A stretch of DNA of 64,000 bases, from NCBI GenBank assembly GCA_003255065.1, contig QAOA01008735.1, forward strand, positions 745,832-809,831. Reading direction: 5' to 3'. Source of the stretch: Cercis canadensis (lineage: Eukaryota; Streptophyta; Magnoliopsida; Fabales; Fabaceae). Shown piece by piece: positions 32,877 to 46,000 of the stretch. The notes beneath the pieces are model-generated. The model was not told the DNA's origin, did no database searches, and worked only from the letters and a program-made list of their open reading frames with translations. A program made the position numbers and the translations under genes. The first letter of the stretch is position 1. Every line of letters starts with the position of its first letter.

Positions 32877-33860
32877 CCTTTATTTATTTACTAAAAGATC
32901 ATTGGAGTTTAATTTTCTATTTTTCAGTGTCTGATGTCTATTAGCTAAGAAATTTAATCCCTTTAATGAAAAATCTTTTTTCATCTCAAAAATTAAATAA
33001 ATTATTAAAAAAGCAACCCTAGGGCGAGCCAACTTTGGCTATGATGTCAAGAAGAAGCTGGCTACTAGTTAATAAATTAAAGAAAATAATAGAGATAGAT
33101 TTAAAAACTTTTAAGACTCTCAGCAAAGCTGATGGCTACATGCTTAATAACTTCGTCATTGAACTCGAGAAGTGATTAATATTTCCTATGGGTCCTTAAA
33201 ATTAATAAGCCCTTCTTCTTTGTAATTCTTTCAGAAAATTACACAAATCTATAACTTACTTCTAATTTTAAATTTTAACAAATATTTTAGTTTAAATAGT
33301 GAATAAAAATTTAAATTTGATATATTTTTAAAAAAAATTTATAATTGCAACCAAATCCATTATTTTAAAAATTTCTAGTCATCGGCAATAAAAAAAAAAT
33401 AGTAATTGAAGTTCAATAAGTGTAAATATTTGCGTGGTCCTAAAAATTAATAAGCCTTTCTTTTTCGCAATTCTTTCAAAATATTATGCAAAACTATAAC
33501 TTATTTATTTTTTTTTAATTTTTACAAATATTTTTGAATTTTCCGAGTTTTGTTGCCCAATAAACCATTTGGAAGAGTCACTAAAAGCAAATAGAAGAAT
33601 TGACAAACTTTCTGAAAGTGCCGACTCAAAAGCCAGTGACTTGCATAATCTATGTTTGAGGACAAATAATTCAACAAACAGTGAATTATTATACTAGTTC
33701 AATATTATATATTTCCAACAGAATCAATGAAACCACCCTTGAGAGTTTAGACTGAGGCAAGCAGATGACACTTATTGCAAAAATAAAAACTGCTATCCAG
33801 TTAATGATTTTTCTCCACATTCCAAAAGTATGAAGATTCAAAAATAGCTAACACTGCAAT
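32877..33860. other. AT-rich gene-free stretch between MITE and QCR9 3' end
   Basis: This is about 1 kb, very AT-rich, containing the direct repeats at 33158-33545. No gene is seen. Confidence 0.4.
33158..33545 (+). repeat. Two diverged direct repeats of about 140 bp, offset about 245 bp
   Basis: Units at about 33158-33300 and 33403-33545 share, in order, CATTGAA-like, AAGTG, TAATATTT, GGTCCT, AAATTAATAAGCC, TTCTTT, AATTCTTTCA, TATAACTTA and ACAAATATTTT. They have diverged by point changes and small gaps. This could be an old tandem duplication or a short repeat-bounded element; no typical ends were found that would decide. Confidence 0.5.
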
Positions 33861-36766
33861 TCACTCTTCTGATTGCCTTTGCCCTAACACTGCAATGTCT
33901 TCGTATCGTTTCTGCAAAAAAGGAAAATGAAGTTATAGTTCAGGGGTAAAAATACTGTAAAGCATCAATGCCAGAGTAAAATATCATTACATCATATAAT
34001 AACCCAGAACCCCTAGTTAACGCTTCGCTGTTGGTATGTAACTAATTTGTCTACCACCATAAAAGAGATGGACAATGCAAATTAACCTATAATTGGAGAT
34101 TAGTCCGTCCCATCTAGTTTTAAGACAAAGTGATGTTCTTACTTCGGTAGCATAAAAGGGGCAAAGAAAACATTCAACAATAAGAAATGGTCAATCCATT
34201 TTCAAAAATGAAAATTAGAAATAAGCATAAACATGCAACTCCGTTCATGAAGAGTTAGCCATGCAGAATGAGCGCATAATAATTTTCCTTCCATTACTCA
34301 AACTTGCACACTAAAACGTTAGTAGAGGATCTACCTAATTGTTAATTCAAAGGCAAGAATGTCATATGAAAATGAAATCTATAATGAATCTTCCAGAAAA
34401 TGACAGTAACCACCAGAAGGGAATTTAAATTCGGATACAAGGACTGCTTAACTCTTTCCTTTTCTCTTTCATCAAGAAAGAGTTTGAGGGAGAAGTGAAA
34501 GGCAATCTTAAACCACCCCCCTCCCGGTTCAAAAAAAAAAAAAAAGAGCTATCTCAGAGTGGGCGTGTGCACATCTCTGAGAAGAGGACACCTTTTTTAT
34601 TTTTTTTGGGTGGCAGAGTAAATGTTTTGAGATTATGGACATTACTAATAGAATCTTAATAAAACAACACCATCAGTGAAAACGCAACAATAATGTATCA
34701 GAATTGTATCATACCAAAATAACATGATGACTCAAATGCAAAAGTGATGCTAAAATTTTTGCAATTAAATGGTATGCATGCTCTCTGAGACATTGCAAGG
34801 GATTCAAGATACTAATAAGGACAACAGCATCAAACCAACATCATTTACTAACATGAAGATGTAATAATGCAGGCACTTCCATAAAAGACAACTTACATAT
34901 GCCTATGCAACAGTCACAAGAATCACCAAAGCAGTTACAAATAGGTTTCACGATATACAAAGTTCAACACTTCATACAGTTTATTAAAAAAAATTAATTC
35001 TTTTGTGAATTAAGCATAATAATAAAAATCATGTTCAGTGGAAATGAAGTGTATCAACAAAATCAATAATTTAACTTAAAATACTTAATGCTTCCACACT
35101 CCCTGATGATAGAGAGATAAAAATCCATTCCAATTTTGGGAGTTCTTTTAGATGCCACTTATAAAGCAGCTAATACCAACCCAAAAGCTTCAGAGCAGTA
35201 CAAAGATAACTCAAAGTAAATCCAATTGATGCATATACTATACATCAGAAGCTAGTTACAGAACTAGAAAATTCGTATGATATTCAGTTATACACTATTT
35301 TTGCAGTCTCGTCAGGTATTGAATTGACTGATACTTTCAAATAACAAAGGACCCAACCAACGAATACACATAGAAATCTGACATCTAATAGATATATATT
35401 AAAAATCTGATGCTGTTAATTTAGTAAGAATGCATGAAAATACTATTATCCATCACCATACTCCAGATTTTATTTTTTATTTTTTAAAAAAAGCAGTTCA
35501 GTCCCTTCTAAATTTATAGAAAGATAATCAAACGAAACTACTAGGAAGATCAGCCATATTAGTGAAATTTGATATTTAAACAAAGCAATTGTATCTCACA
35601 TTGTATGCAACATAAAATTGATACATAAACCGTATAGTATATCTTCATATATATGAAGTCAAGCAGATATAATACCCCAATATTGTTCATCTCCCAGAGC
35701 TTGTGAACTCCATAATCTACAGCCTGCAACCAATACAGGGAATCTCTTAGTTATTCTTCTTTCAAAAACTCACAGAAAATAAGAAAAAAACTATTAATAA
35801 CATATGGAAGAAAGCAAAAAACAAACCCCAATGTATGTAACTCATGTCAAAAATGTCATTGAAAATAGTTTGCCCTCTTAGAAAAAATAATAGATTGTAG
35901 TTATTTATCATAAGCATCTAACATGGAAAGCATAATGTTGCTAGGCAACCAAGAAGAGCAACAAATCACATATGCTAAATCCCCAGCAGATTTGCTAAGG
36001 TCACAACTGAGCCTTCCCTTAATAATTTACATAGTAAAATTTACCCTCCAGCACTCACGAATGTGAGATTTTAGGCATCAGATATCTGTGCTTCCAAATC
36101 CTAAAAATATGCGTTCAATAAAGTGCTCTATCTTTTATCAAAAACGAATAAAAAAAAAAGGGAAGTGTTTGGAATCATACTAATTCAGGAATTCAATTCA
36201 TGTACAAATCATTTTGTATGTAATGTATGATAGTTTATAAGACAAAAACTCTTTGCCTCCATCAATTATATTAAAACTTCTTTACCACATTCGTATCATA
36301 TTAAAACTTTCTCGAGAAAACAGATACCTAAGAAAACATACTGAAATGCTTTGACTCTATTCTAAGTTCTAACCCACGGTTTTTACAATCATCCATTTGC
36401 ATCAGAGGCTGGAATTCTATCATTTCTAAGATAGATAACAGTGGCCCCAGCTCGTATTGGTTCCCAAGAGGCATACAAACATAATCCAAATTTTGAATCT
36501 AAGCTCGCCGGTACAATTAATGCACCTACTACTCCTAGGATTTCCCAGTCAAATGGCAAGAAAGAAAACCGGAACAACACTTAATTAGGTCCCAATTAGA
36601 TTCAACATATAAGAAGAGTAAAAGTAAGCCAAAACCTAGAACTCACCCGTTCTCCAAGGAAAGCACCAGCGATGACGAAGGTGACATAGACGGAGTTTCG
36701 GCGCATAATCACTTTGTAAAGACCTTCGAAAAGGCCTCCTCTATTTCTTCGAGCCACTGAATCCAT
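33861..36766 (-). CDS. Cytochrome bc1 complex subunit 9 (QCR9/UQCR10 family)
   Basis: Three exons (minus): 36647-36766, 35676-35723 and 33861-33911, giving 72 residues, the same length as Arabidopsis At3g52730. It is a small single-span subunit of mitochondrial complex III. The protein starts MDSVARRNRGGLFEGLYKVI, with a basic matrix-facing N-terminus, followed by a membrane helix around RRNSVYVTFVIAGAFLGER, then AVDYGVHKLWEMNNIG and KRYEDIAVLGQRQSEE. All introns are GT-AG in phase 0; intron 1 is about 0.9 kb and intron 2 about 1.8 kb, so the coding part is only 7.5% of the gene span. Small open frames inside the introns (such as 36389-36580) lack features. Confidence 0.92.
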
Positions 36767-37753
36767 GGTAATTGGTAACTGGCAACTGGCTTTGCTGTGT
36801 TTCGATGGCTTCCTTCGGATCTGTGCTCTAGGGTTACAGATCTCCCCTCCTTGCCCAAGACGAATGAAATGGTTGAGTCGATGGTCTAGTGTGTTTCAAA
36901 CGGACCGTAGGAGAATTAAACCGGTTCACTCGGACCAGACAGTTGCGGGCTTTGTAAGCCCTTGACCTTGATTAACCGTCAACGAGCCCGCGAATGGTGG
37001 GCGGAATTTTTTTTTCAAATTTCATATTCAATTACTAGTAAAATACCACATAAAAAAAATACAGTAAAATAACATATCTATTTTAATTATATATTAACAT
37101 TAAAAATGACGTTCAACAAATGAGTTTCATTTATTAATATCTTGTACATGTACTTAGGAGAAACATTATAAATGCACCCATAGTTTAGAATTTAGATTGA
37201 AAAAATAGAATTATTTTCTACTTATTTATACAGTAAACTGAAAAATAATTTTTAATGATCTATTTTTGTTTAAGTTTTTTGTCATGAATCTAATTTTATT
37301 TAATAATATATAATTTTAAAGCAAAAATCTATGCAGAAAAATTACTCTACCAAAAAAATTAATTTCAAATTCAAATTCAAATATATAACAACAAAGCATT
37401 TAGCAATCTTTTTTCTTTTGAATTGGAACATTATAGAAATGAAGTACACTTCGTTGATTGGAGATATGATCATCAATTTCGACTATCAAGGAGTTTAGGT
37501 GAATATTAATTTAACTTAATTTTTCCTAAATAATTATAAATATGATAAATTTATATTTTGTGTAAACAAATATGATAGACATGATTTTTTTTATATGTAT
37601 GATAAAATAATTTGTGTCTAGCAAAAAAAATTTGAGTTTCCATCCTTACTTAAAATTGAGCTCCCTTTTTTCATGGAAAATAATTTTAAAATCTTTTGGG
37701 GATTGAAGCTACCACACGGTCAAATGTAACGGGATGTATGGCTGGCCATGAAA

Positions 37754-38783
37754 GCATCCGAATTCGTATGGAAAAAAAATTAGATAAACTTTTATATAAG
37801 TGTTGGTAGTGTTATTTTTTTTATTAAAATATTATATATGTATTAATTTAATACTACCTCATTTCTATTAATATTTTTAAAAAATATCACGTTGACCCTA
37901 ACACTCAATTTCTCTCTCTCCCTCACCCACCTCCGGCGTCCCTCTTTCATTATGCAACAACAGCTACCGTTATATCCGACTCTAGAACCTACAGCTAATA
38001 AGCTATTTTGCGGCTTGTTCCCTCTTAATGTTGGAATGTTAGCTCCAACCAATGCAAAGCCTTGCCTTCTTGTATCGCCTTATTCAATTCTTAGCTTTCA
38101 ATCTCTATCATCAGTGGCTCCCTACTCCCATATCTACTTTATTATACTGTAGCAATGGGAAGGAACTTTTGGATCTATGGGTATGCTCTCCAGTCTTCAA
38201 TTCTCTCAGTTTGCTCGAAAATAATGAAATCAATGAGTATTCGAATTGTCTATCGGCATCCTGAATCATGTGCCTTGTAATTGGTAAGAGGATGATGTAT
38301 TTGATAATGATAATGGCAATGGCAATGGTTGCCATTATGTTGAATGGTATACAATGCAATGAAGGCAATAACTCGGTATTTGCTTTTCGTCTCCTTTCCC
38401 AAATCCATATCTCGTTGCTCTCACTCTCATAGAGAAAAATAGCTAAAAGAGTTGAACCCTACTATAGCGAATGCCACAAAAATAGTCCAAAAAATGATTG
38501 CTTTAATAAAATAGTCTTTAGGAAAGAGTTATCCTATTCACTTATAGATTCAATCATTCAATGGTAACCATTGTTGCAAAGGAAACAAAGGATGCAGATG
38601 TGGGTGGGGCCGTGGGGGAGAGAAAAATTAAGTCTTGGAGTCAAAGTGTTATTTTGAAAATTATTAAGAGAGAAATAAGATGACAATAAATTATAAAATT
38701 AATACATATTGAATGTTTTAATTAAAAAAAAAACACTATCAGTACTTATAAAATTTTACCTCAAGTTTTGTCGAATCGTATGC
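37754..38783. mobile_element. Non-autonomous DNA transposon with about 130-bp inverted ends
   Basis: The ends start GCATCCGAATTCG on the left and, on the reverse strand, GCATACGATTCG on the right. Both continue into TTTTATA(TA)AGT, GTAGTGTT or ATAGTGTT, a T-run, ATTAAAA and TATGTATTAATTT, in the same order. The interior is about 750 bases with a CT-rich stretch (37910-37945) and reading frames (37892-38152) that show no transposase motif. No clear target-site duplication was found, so the boundaries are approximate and the superfamily is open. Confidence 0.6.
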
Positions 38784-38938
38784 AGCCGTCTACCTCGGCG
38801 GCCAAATTAGCCTAACCCTTTACTCGTTACGGCGCGTGTGCTGCGCGTTGAAATCCGCTGAAACAGTTCGACGGCTCATCAAGACAGCACTACAGAAGCA
38901 GAGTCTAAAACAAAAGCTACTTCCAGACCAAAAAAAAA

Positions 38939-38955
38939 AAAGAGAGAGAGAGAGA
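38939..38955 (+). repeat. A-tract and (GA)n microsatellite in the CIA1 leader
   Basis: A run of A bases (from about 38929) continues into about eight GA repeats, about 60-80 bases before the CIA1 start codon. GA repeats are frequent in plant core promoters and leaders. Confidence 0.6.
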
Positions 38956-39015
38956 TGAGACAGAGCTACTAAGAAGCTAACTTTTTCTCTGATAATATCT
39001 GCAATAGTTATTGCG

Positions 39016-42000
39016 ATGGAGAGCTTCGAAGGAAATCTTGAACTGAGGGAGATTCAGAGACTCGAAGGTCACACAGATAGGGTTTGGAGCTTGGCTTGGA
39101 ACCCTGCTACTGGACATGCTGGAATTCCACTTTCCTTTGCTTCTTGTAGCGGCGACAAAACCGTCCGAATATGGGAGCAGAATCTGTCCTCTGGTCTTTG
39201 GAACTGCAAGGTGTGTTTTCTTACTCTCAGTGAATTCCAGGAACCTATGCAAATAAGAAAAACAATAGTATTGCGAAGAAAAGGAGGAAAGGAAATTAGA
39301 GACTTTGATATCATAGCGTGGTTCATATGAGTCGGTTTACAATACCATAGTCAACAAAAAAGTGACGAACTTTGATCAGTTTATTTGAATAGTAGCGGTA
39401 GTATAATCAAATTGGAGAAACTTAACATTAACTACATCAGTGCATTTGGGTTGTCTTGTTATTCAGATACGGCTTTTGGGTCTAATGTTACTCCGTTCTA
39501 GGAGAGAAAACAAGGAGGATCAAATGATGTAGTAAAGACAGAATGGTTGTTTATCCGTGACTTACTGAGAAATATAAAAATCTCCTCAGCGAGTAAACAA
39601 AGTTGGAGCATATTGTTTGAAATTATTTTCTTTCTTGTTAGGTGGTACTTTCAAAATTATGAGAGTCTAATAATAAAATGCAGGCAGTTTTGGAAGAAAC
39701 ACATACTAGAACAGTTCGATCCTGTGCTTGGTCACCATCAGGGAAACTGTTGGCTACTGCAAGCTTCGATGCCACAACTGCCATATGGGAAAATGTTGGG
39801 GGTGATTTCGAGTGTGTTTCTACTTTGGAGGTATAGTTTTACAGTGAAGAACTTATTCTCTGCAGATATACCCAAAACCTGGTCATTTCTCATTAGTGTC
39901 CATTGATCATTGCTTTTGTCTTTCAAACTCAGTAGCATACTTACACATGTATTTTTTTTTTGCAGGGTCATGAAAATGAAGTTAAGGGTGTATCTTGGAA
40001 TGCATCTGGATCTTTGCTTGCAACTTGTGGTAGAGATAAATCTGTTTGGATATGGGAAGTGCAGCCAGGTAACGAGTTTGAGTGTGTCTCAGTGCTGCAA
40101 GGACATACGCAAGATGTAAAAATGGTGCAGTGGCATCCAACAATGGACATTTTATTTTCATGTAGCTATGATAACAATGTTAAGGTGATACATATTCTAA
40201 AAGGCCTTGCTTTTTTTCACTGTTGTGTTATAGCCTTATAAATTTTCTTTTTCTGGAATGAATGTAATTGGAAAGTCTGATTATGATATAATGCAATTGA
40301 TGTTACTTCCAGGTTTGGGCAGATGAAGATGACAGTGATGATTGGCAGTGTGTTCAAACTTTAGGCGAACCTAATAAGTACTATTCCTTAACCTCTCCCA
40401 CCGCTGTCACTTTCACAGCTTCTTTGATTTCTTTTCTTTTAGTCTGGTTCCTCTTTTCATATCATGTATAAAATGGCTTTTCCATATATCTATTATGCTA
40501 GCTTATGTAGGATTATTAATTTTTAAATAAATGTTATGTGTCAGCGGTCATACTTCCACTGTTTGGGCCCTCTCCTTCAATGCTAGGGGAGACAAAATGG
40601 TTACCTGTAGGTATGTCTAAGCTGTCTCATGTACATGCCTGGGCATTGTTTTTGGCCTTCTGTTGAACTTCTGTGGCATTCTGACCCCTCCCCCTTATGG
40701 CAGTGATGATCTTACCCTGAAGGTATGGGAAACAGACAACACAGGGATGCAATCTGGTGATGGATTTGCACCTTGGTAAGGGACATGCATCCTTTCATTT
40801 CACCAATTCCCCCCCTCTGGGTTGGAATACCAGAATTCGTATTTGATATTTCACATATTTGAGATCTTATAATGTCTCAGGTATTTAATGGAAAATTGTG
40901 TGATGTATACCATGCATGCATATATTTTATATGTTATTTACTTATATCCTTAGACTTTTAATCATTAATGTCATACAGTGACAATGTGTTTATGCTAGAA
41001 TGTATAACTTTTAATCATTAGTGTTCATACCATCTAGAATGGAGCAATATAACCAGATCATCTAATTTCCTCTTCCAGTCTTTCATGCTCTACTTATTAT
41101 ATTTTCTTTTTCCTTTCATTTTCTTTTGAATGCCTTTTAGTTATCTTTTAAAGCCATAATTTGTAAACTTCATAAACACTTCACTTGTGCATGTGTGCCC
41201 TTCACCACTTTGATAACGAATCTTTTTCATACCTTGATTTCAAGTTTCAACTTAGTTGTAAATGGAGTCTTATTTTTTTTTTTTTTTAATTATTATTAAT
41301 TTGGATTGTGAATCTAGTCCCTGTTGCTGGTATTCAACATTTAGCAACTTGAGCTGATTGGCAACCTGACAAACCTTTTACTTCCTTACTAACATATTTT
41401 ATACCTTCACACATGATAGTAGTCGGGTCTTCAAAACCCAAACCCAATATTGAACATTCAAAACTCAACCACAATTCTTATTTTATGGTTCTTCTAAGTC
41501 CCCTTACCTGCCATTGCATCCTACCGTTTCCTATTTCCCCAGTCATTTTGTCTCCTACTATATTTTGAAAGATCTGACAGAGCATCTTTCATTGATACAT
41601 GATCTAAACTGCGGCTAACAAGTTGTCATGCAGTTGTCACTTCTATGGGTTGTAATCTTTGGTCAACTGCAGCACTTGTACACATGAGGGGTGCATCATT
41701 TAATGGTGGCATATTATGATTTCCTTTTCTGCACAATAAAATAATTGTTTCTTTTTTTCTTTTTTACTCTCAGGAGACATCTTTGCTCTCTCTCAGGGTA
41801 TCATGATCGGACAATTTTCTCAGTTCATTGGTCAAGGTAGTTGCGTCTTGGTTAATTGAAATGAAATTTGCATCACACTTTTCAGCATAGATATAAACCA
41901 TCTAGTTCTAGACAGATTTAACCCTCCCCTGATCACTATTGACTCATGATTTCATATATATGGCTTTCACAGGGCAGCTGTAAGATCATTATCATCTAGA

Positions 42001-44254
42001 TCACATTCCCACTGTTAAGTGTTTACCCTTAAGTAAAATACATGACTGAATCAAGGTGAACTATTATGTTGAAGAGTAAACCAGCCAATGTCCTTCTCTG
42101 GATGTACACCGACTATTCTGTCTACACTTTAATTGAATTACCTGGGTTCAATAATTGGGTCAGAAAGAGGATTTGGTAAAAGTATAAGCATAACATTGCA
42201 ATTTTTACTTATTTATTCTCAAGCCATGTCTTATTTTCTTAATTTTGTTAATTACTGAAAGTAGGAGGGAGAGACAGAAAGACTCATGCTCTATATATCT
42301 GTCAAGAGAACATATTTATCCTATTTTAGTTAAAATTTCGGTTATGCGACTCTGATCCTGCTTTATTTTGTGCTAATATGACAGAGAAGGTATCATCGCC
42401 AGTGGAGCAGCTGATGATGCTATACGACTATTTGTGGAGAATAATGAGAGTTTGGTATGTATGTTTCTCAGTATTTTTATGAGTACTCTTTCAGAATTTT
42501 CGTTACTGCAGCTATCCACTATCATAACTCATAAGCAGTTCAGATGCCTTCTTCTAATAATTGTTGTTGTTATTCATATAGCTAATAAGCCAATAGATAA
42601 ATTTGTGTTGTCAGGAAGCTGCTGTAATTTCTATAAATTAGGTTATCTACAACTGGTAATAGTCAAGGAAATAAGACCTTTAGAAGGAACAGCTGAGAAT
42701 GTTGACTTGAATACTCATAACTTGGGGTTCTCCTCTCCCTTTTTGCTCCTTTTGAATACACTGATAAGGTGAACGATTGTCTTTTTTTTTATAATAGATT
42801 TTATTCTCGGCATCTTGCCCACTTATAATGTCAGTGGGAGGATAGTGATATTCTATCGTCTTACATGCTAGCCTAAGGGGCCGTTTGGATGTACTTTTTT
42901 CTGCCAAAAGATTTTTAGTCTCTTAAAAAAAAAAAAAAAAAAAAAAAACTAATCCAAATGGGCCCTAAGTGCATGAATCATCAGAAGGGGGCATCAGATC
43001 CTTTACATTGTCCATTACACGTTTCCTTCTCCTCGTCCTGAATAATTTTCCTCCACATTATATCATGGATTCCTGATGGTTCTATTGCCTTACATTTATG
43101 TATAAACCTGAAATTTCTTGATCACTTTGTACTTGCTATTACAAGAGTAGCAAACGACTTGAAAGATGAATGCCAAACATTTCTACGTTTTTATTAATGG
43201 ACAGGGAACACTAAGGTAACCTGATAGACTGTACTCTGCAACTCTAATTATCTGCATTAAATTCTTAAGTTGAACCAAGTTCCATTTGTGGAGACTGGCA
43301 ATAATGATCTCACGTTAGCATTCAATATTATTCAAAGTTAGTAGTGAGCAGGAGCAAGTGGTTTTCAGTGTTTTGGTTAATAAATGAATCTGTTTTCTCA
43401 TTTTTCTCCTTATATTTGTGGATTCACCGGTCTCTATTGTTTCGGTGCTCTTCTTGAATCTGAAAACCTGGGGGAGTGAGAGTGTTTTGAACTTCCAACA
43501 TCTGTGCAGTTGTTATAAGAAGATAATGGGTGTACATTGAAATCCAAGTCCCTGAAAAATTCAAACTTATATAAGATTGTGCAATTCTGTAAGAAAATAA
43601 TTACTAAAAGGAACAATAGAATTTTCTAGTAATTAGTCTTGGACATTATAGATGCATTTCACTACATCAGGGTAACAAGTTAAATTTGACCAAGTTTTCT
43701 GCTTGCTTATGATATAGGTTGATGGTCCTCTTTATAAATTGCTGCTGAAGAAGAAGGCCCATGACATGGATGTAAATTCAGTGCAATGGAGCCATGGGGT
43801 AAGATTCTGAGGCACTACTTTAATGGAATCTAGTTAATGATGAAGTGACTCTTTCCACAGATATCAAGTGGGTGGGTTTCGGTGCTAATATTCTCTTAGT
43901 TAATAGTGATGAGCTCTCAAATCAAGAAAAATGGTTACAAGTAGCAGGTGTGTAGTTTTGAACCGACAATCATGTCATGAGTAGAAAATTTGCCCATGAA
44001 GGACATAATAATAGTAATATAAGATATAAGAATTAAGTTTGGTTCTCCTATAACATATAACAGCTTAGAAATGTAGAGTATGATGAGTTGCCTTGGCAGT
44101 GTCTTTGCTTTTTGTGACTATCTCTGCAAGTGATAAGATTACCAAACTTATGTTTTTGTTGCTGCTTATTCATTAGGAGAAACGGCTATTAGCCTCAGCA
44201 AGTGATGATGGGACTATCAAGGTTTGGGAGCTGGTATCACCATCACAGCGCTGA
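39016..44254 (+). CDS. CIA1: CIA1/CIAO1 WD40 protein, cytosolic Fe-S assembly
   Basis: Ten exons: 39016-39210, 39684-39830, 39966-40184, 40313-40377, 40545-40610, 40704-40775, 41774-41836, 42385-42454, 43718-43798 and 44177-44254, giving 351 residues. It is the seven-bladed WD40 propeller of the CIA targeting complex (with MMS19 and AE7), which hands Fe-S clusters to cytosolic and nuclear proteins. Repeats are visible as [112 protein letters not shown] and [17 protein letters not shown], closing with [16 protein letters not shown]. It matches Arabidopsis At2g26060 in order and length. Phases agree at every junction. Intron 8 (42455-43717) holds a small MITE. Confidence 0.95.
42878..42964. mobile_element. 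87-bp MITE in CIA1 intron 8
   Basis: The ends GGGCCGTTTGGAT and (reverse strand) GGCCCATTTGGAT form a terminal inverted repeat, flanked by CTAAG at 42873-42877 and 42965-42969. The centre is an A-run of about 24. The GGCCxxTTTGGAT terminus is common among small plant MITEs (hAT- or Tourist-type). The target duplication is at least 5 bases, possibly up to 8 with mismatch, so the superfamily is not fixed. Confidence 0.65.
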
Positions 44255-45151
44255 TACAAGTTTTGGACATATGCTGTATCGGTAGCAGAAACAAATTTAT
44301 AATGGTGAAAGCCTGATACTAGACATGCAGCATGCTACATGCGGAGGCGGGCTTATAGTTCTTTTATTTTTTCCCTTTATCAATAATAGAAGAACAGATA
44401 TTAATATATTGTGTACCTCACAGAAGTACCTGTAAATTGTAATTACTGTCAAAACTAAACGGTTTTGGTTTATAAGCTGGTCTTAACTTTCCATTTTTTG
44501 CTCAAAAATTGTTTGCATGTTTGTTTGGATGCAAGAGTTATTTACCCGAGTATGAAAAATCAGTAACGTAACTCCATCAGCATGCTCACCTCAACCAGGA
44601 ATCACAAAGACTTATGATAGTACGTGGCAGCTTGCTGGAAAAACAAAGACCAACTCACCTAATGCCCACTACTACTTCCTGATGTGTGGAACGGCTAGTT
44701 TTCTACTTAACTACCAAATATCCATTTCCGATTACTAATGATAACTTCCACCTTCTACCTTTCACAAAATTCTGAGATTTGTCTTTCTACACTTTTCTAG
44801 GGATTTCTTAACTTTCCTTGGTTAGCACTTTTTTTTAAATGGTTGTGGGGGGTGTTTCTCCTTGGATTAAATGATAATATTACTCGTGTAGGAAAAAAAA
44901 AATGATAATGCTACTGTGGTTACAACACAAAATAAACTATAATGCCAGTCGCTGTTCTGGTTTTAGAAATCTTACTAGTTAATTATGTCAGTTACGTGCA
45001 CCTCTGCAAGCCATTTTTTAATTATGTTAGATGTAAACCTTCTTATTCCTTCAATAAGCATTGGAAACTGGAATTTACACATTTCGGGTTCAAAACTTAT
45101 TGAAAAACAGTGGGAGATTACAAGAGAGATACTGATTAATCAAATTCTTAC

Positions 45152-45186
<35 letters not shown>

Positions 45187-45382
45187 NTTTTTTTGAAAGC
45201 ATTAGGTTAAGTAGTGGAATTTTGTTTACACGTTCTATCTTTATAACCTATTAACAGACACAGAAATCAAATCCTCACAGGTCCACAAAGAAAAGAGTAG
45301 CAAAATGGATTATAAAAGGTGAGGAGTGAGGATTAATTAATAAAACCATCCTAGTTTTAAAATGAATTACAGAAATGAAAAT
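44255..45382. other. Convergent intergenic stretch, CIA1 / BIC
   Basis: 1.1 kb containing both 3' UTRs and a poly-T tract of about 40 at 45156-45195 with N at 45187, probably a contig join. No gene is seen. Confidence 0.5.
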
Positions 45383-45874
45383 TCAACACCTGTTATCTAT
45401 TCTTAATCTACCAGCAGTGGCTCTCGTACCCTCTTGAACTAAAGCCGCACGTGCCAACATCATCCTGCTTGGAACTAAAGGAGCATCAAATGCAGAGCAA
45501 TCTATCCATTCCTTCAAAAGTTCCTCTTGACCCCATATATCTGGAATCCAGACCCTTCCAGCCACTTCAACTCTATGCCTTTTCAGCCTTTCACGACCAC
45601 AATCCTCAGCCAAACCCAAAACCTCAGACTCAACACTCTCTTTTGTAACATCAATTGGAACAGCTTCCAACTCTTGCAATGCAATTTCCTCGTTATTGCT
45701 CTTTGAAGCAGATGGGTTTTGTGTATCATCTTTATCACTATCATGCTGCCTGCAACTGCTCAAAAAGGGGCTTTCTTGCTCAATAAGATCATCTTCTGAG
45801 TTGTGGGGTTTCTGTAATTCCAATGACTGATGAGAGGGTAATTGGTGAGCCATGAAATGGGTTTTTTCTTTCAT
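45383..45874 (-). CDS. BIC1: BIC, blue-light inhibitor of cryptochromes
   Basis: Single exon, 163 residues from the first in-frame ATG at 45872-45874; a second ATG at 45853 ([10 protein letters not shown]) would give 156. BIC proteins bind plant cryptochromes in the nucleus and block blue-light-driven oligomerisation, closing a negative feedback loop. The conserved CRY-interacting domain is at about residues 93-150: [40 protein letters not shown] and ARAALVQEG. The first 90 residues are acidic and Ser/Gln-rich and poorly conserved in the family. Whether it is BIC1 or BIC2 is not settled by the sequence; the symbol rests on its position near FtsZ2 and QCR9, as At3g52740 (BIC1) in Arabidopsis. 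Confidence 0.88.
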   Translation of the reverse strand: MKEKTHFMAHQLPSHQSLELQKPHNSEDDLIEQESPFLSSCRQHDSDKDDTQNPSASKSNNEEIALQELEAVPIDVTKESVESEVLGLAEDCGRERLKRHRVEVAGRVWIPDIWGQEELLKEWIDCSAFDAPLVPSRMMLARAALVQEGTRATAGRLRIDNRC

Positions 45875-46000
45875 GCACACCAGTTTCTTCTTGTTTCTTG
45901 CTGTTGTTATCTCTTCTCTTTGTGTAAAGCAGATTTGGACTGGTGAGAGTGGTTATGTGTGGGGGAATAAAGCAAAAGGAATGGGTGGGAAATTAGTTTA

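Larger units (their letters stand above)
36767..39015. other. Divergent intergenic stretch, QCR9 / CIA1
   Basis: The interval has 2.2 kb with promoters at both ends. The centre is occupied by a 1-kb inverted-repeat element (37754-38783). A GA-repeat (38939-38955) lies in the CIA1 leader region. The rest is AT-rich without a recognisable gene. Confidence 0.4.

Noticed and set aside
36389-36580. 63-codon minus frame in QCR9 intron 1
   Set aside because: Intron position is fixed by the conserved QCR9 exons and the frame matches no family I know.
37892-38152. Open frame inside the 1-kb inverted-repeat element
   Set aside because: Too short, no transposase catalytic residues, overlaps a minus frame; the element is treated as non-autonomous.
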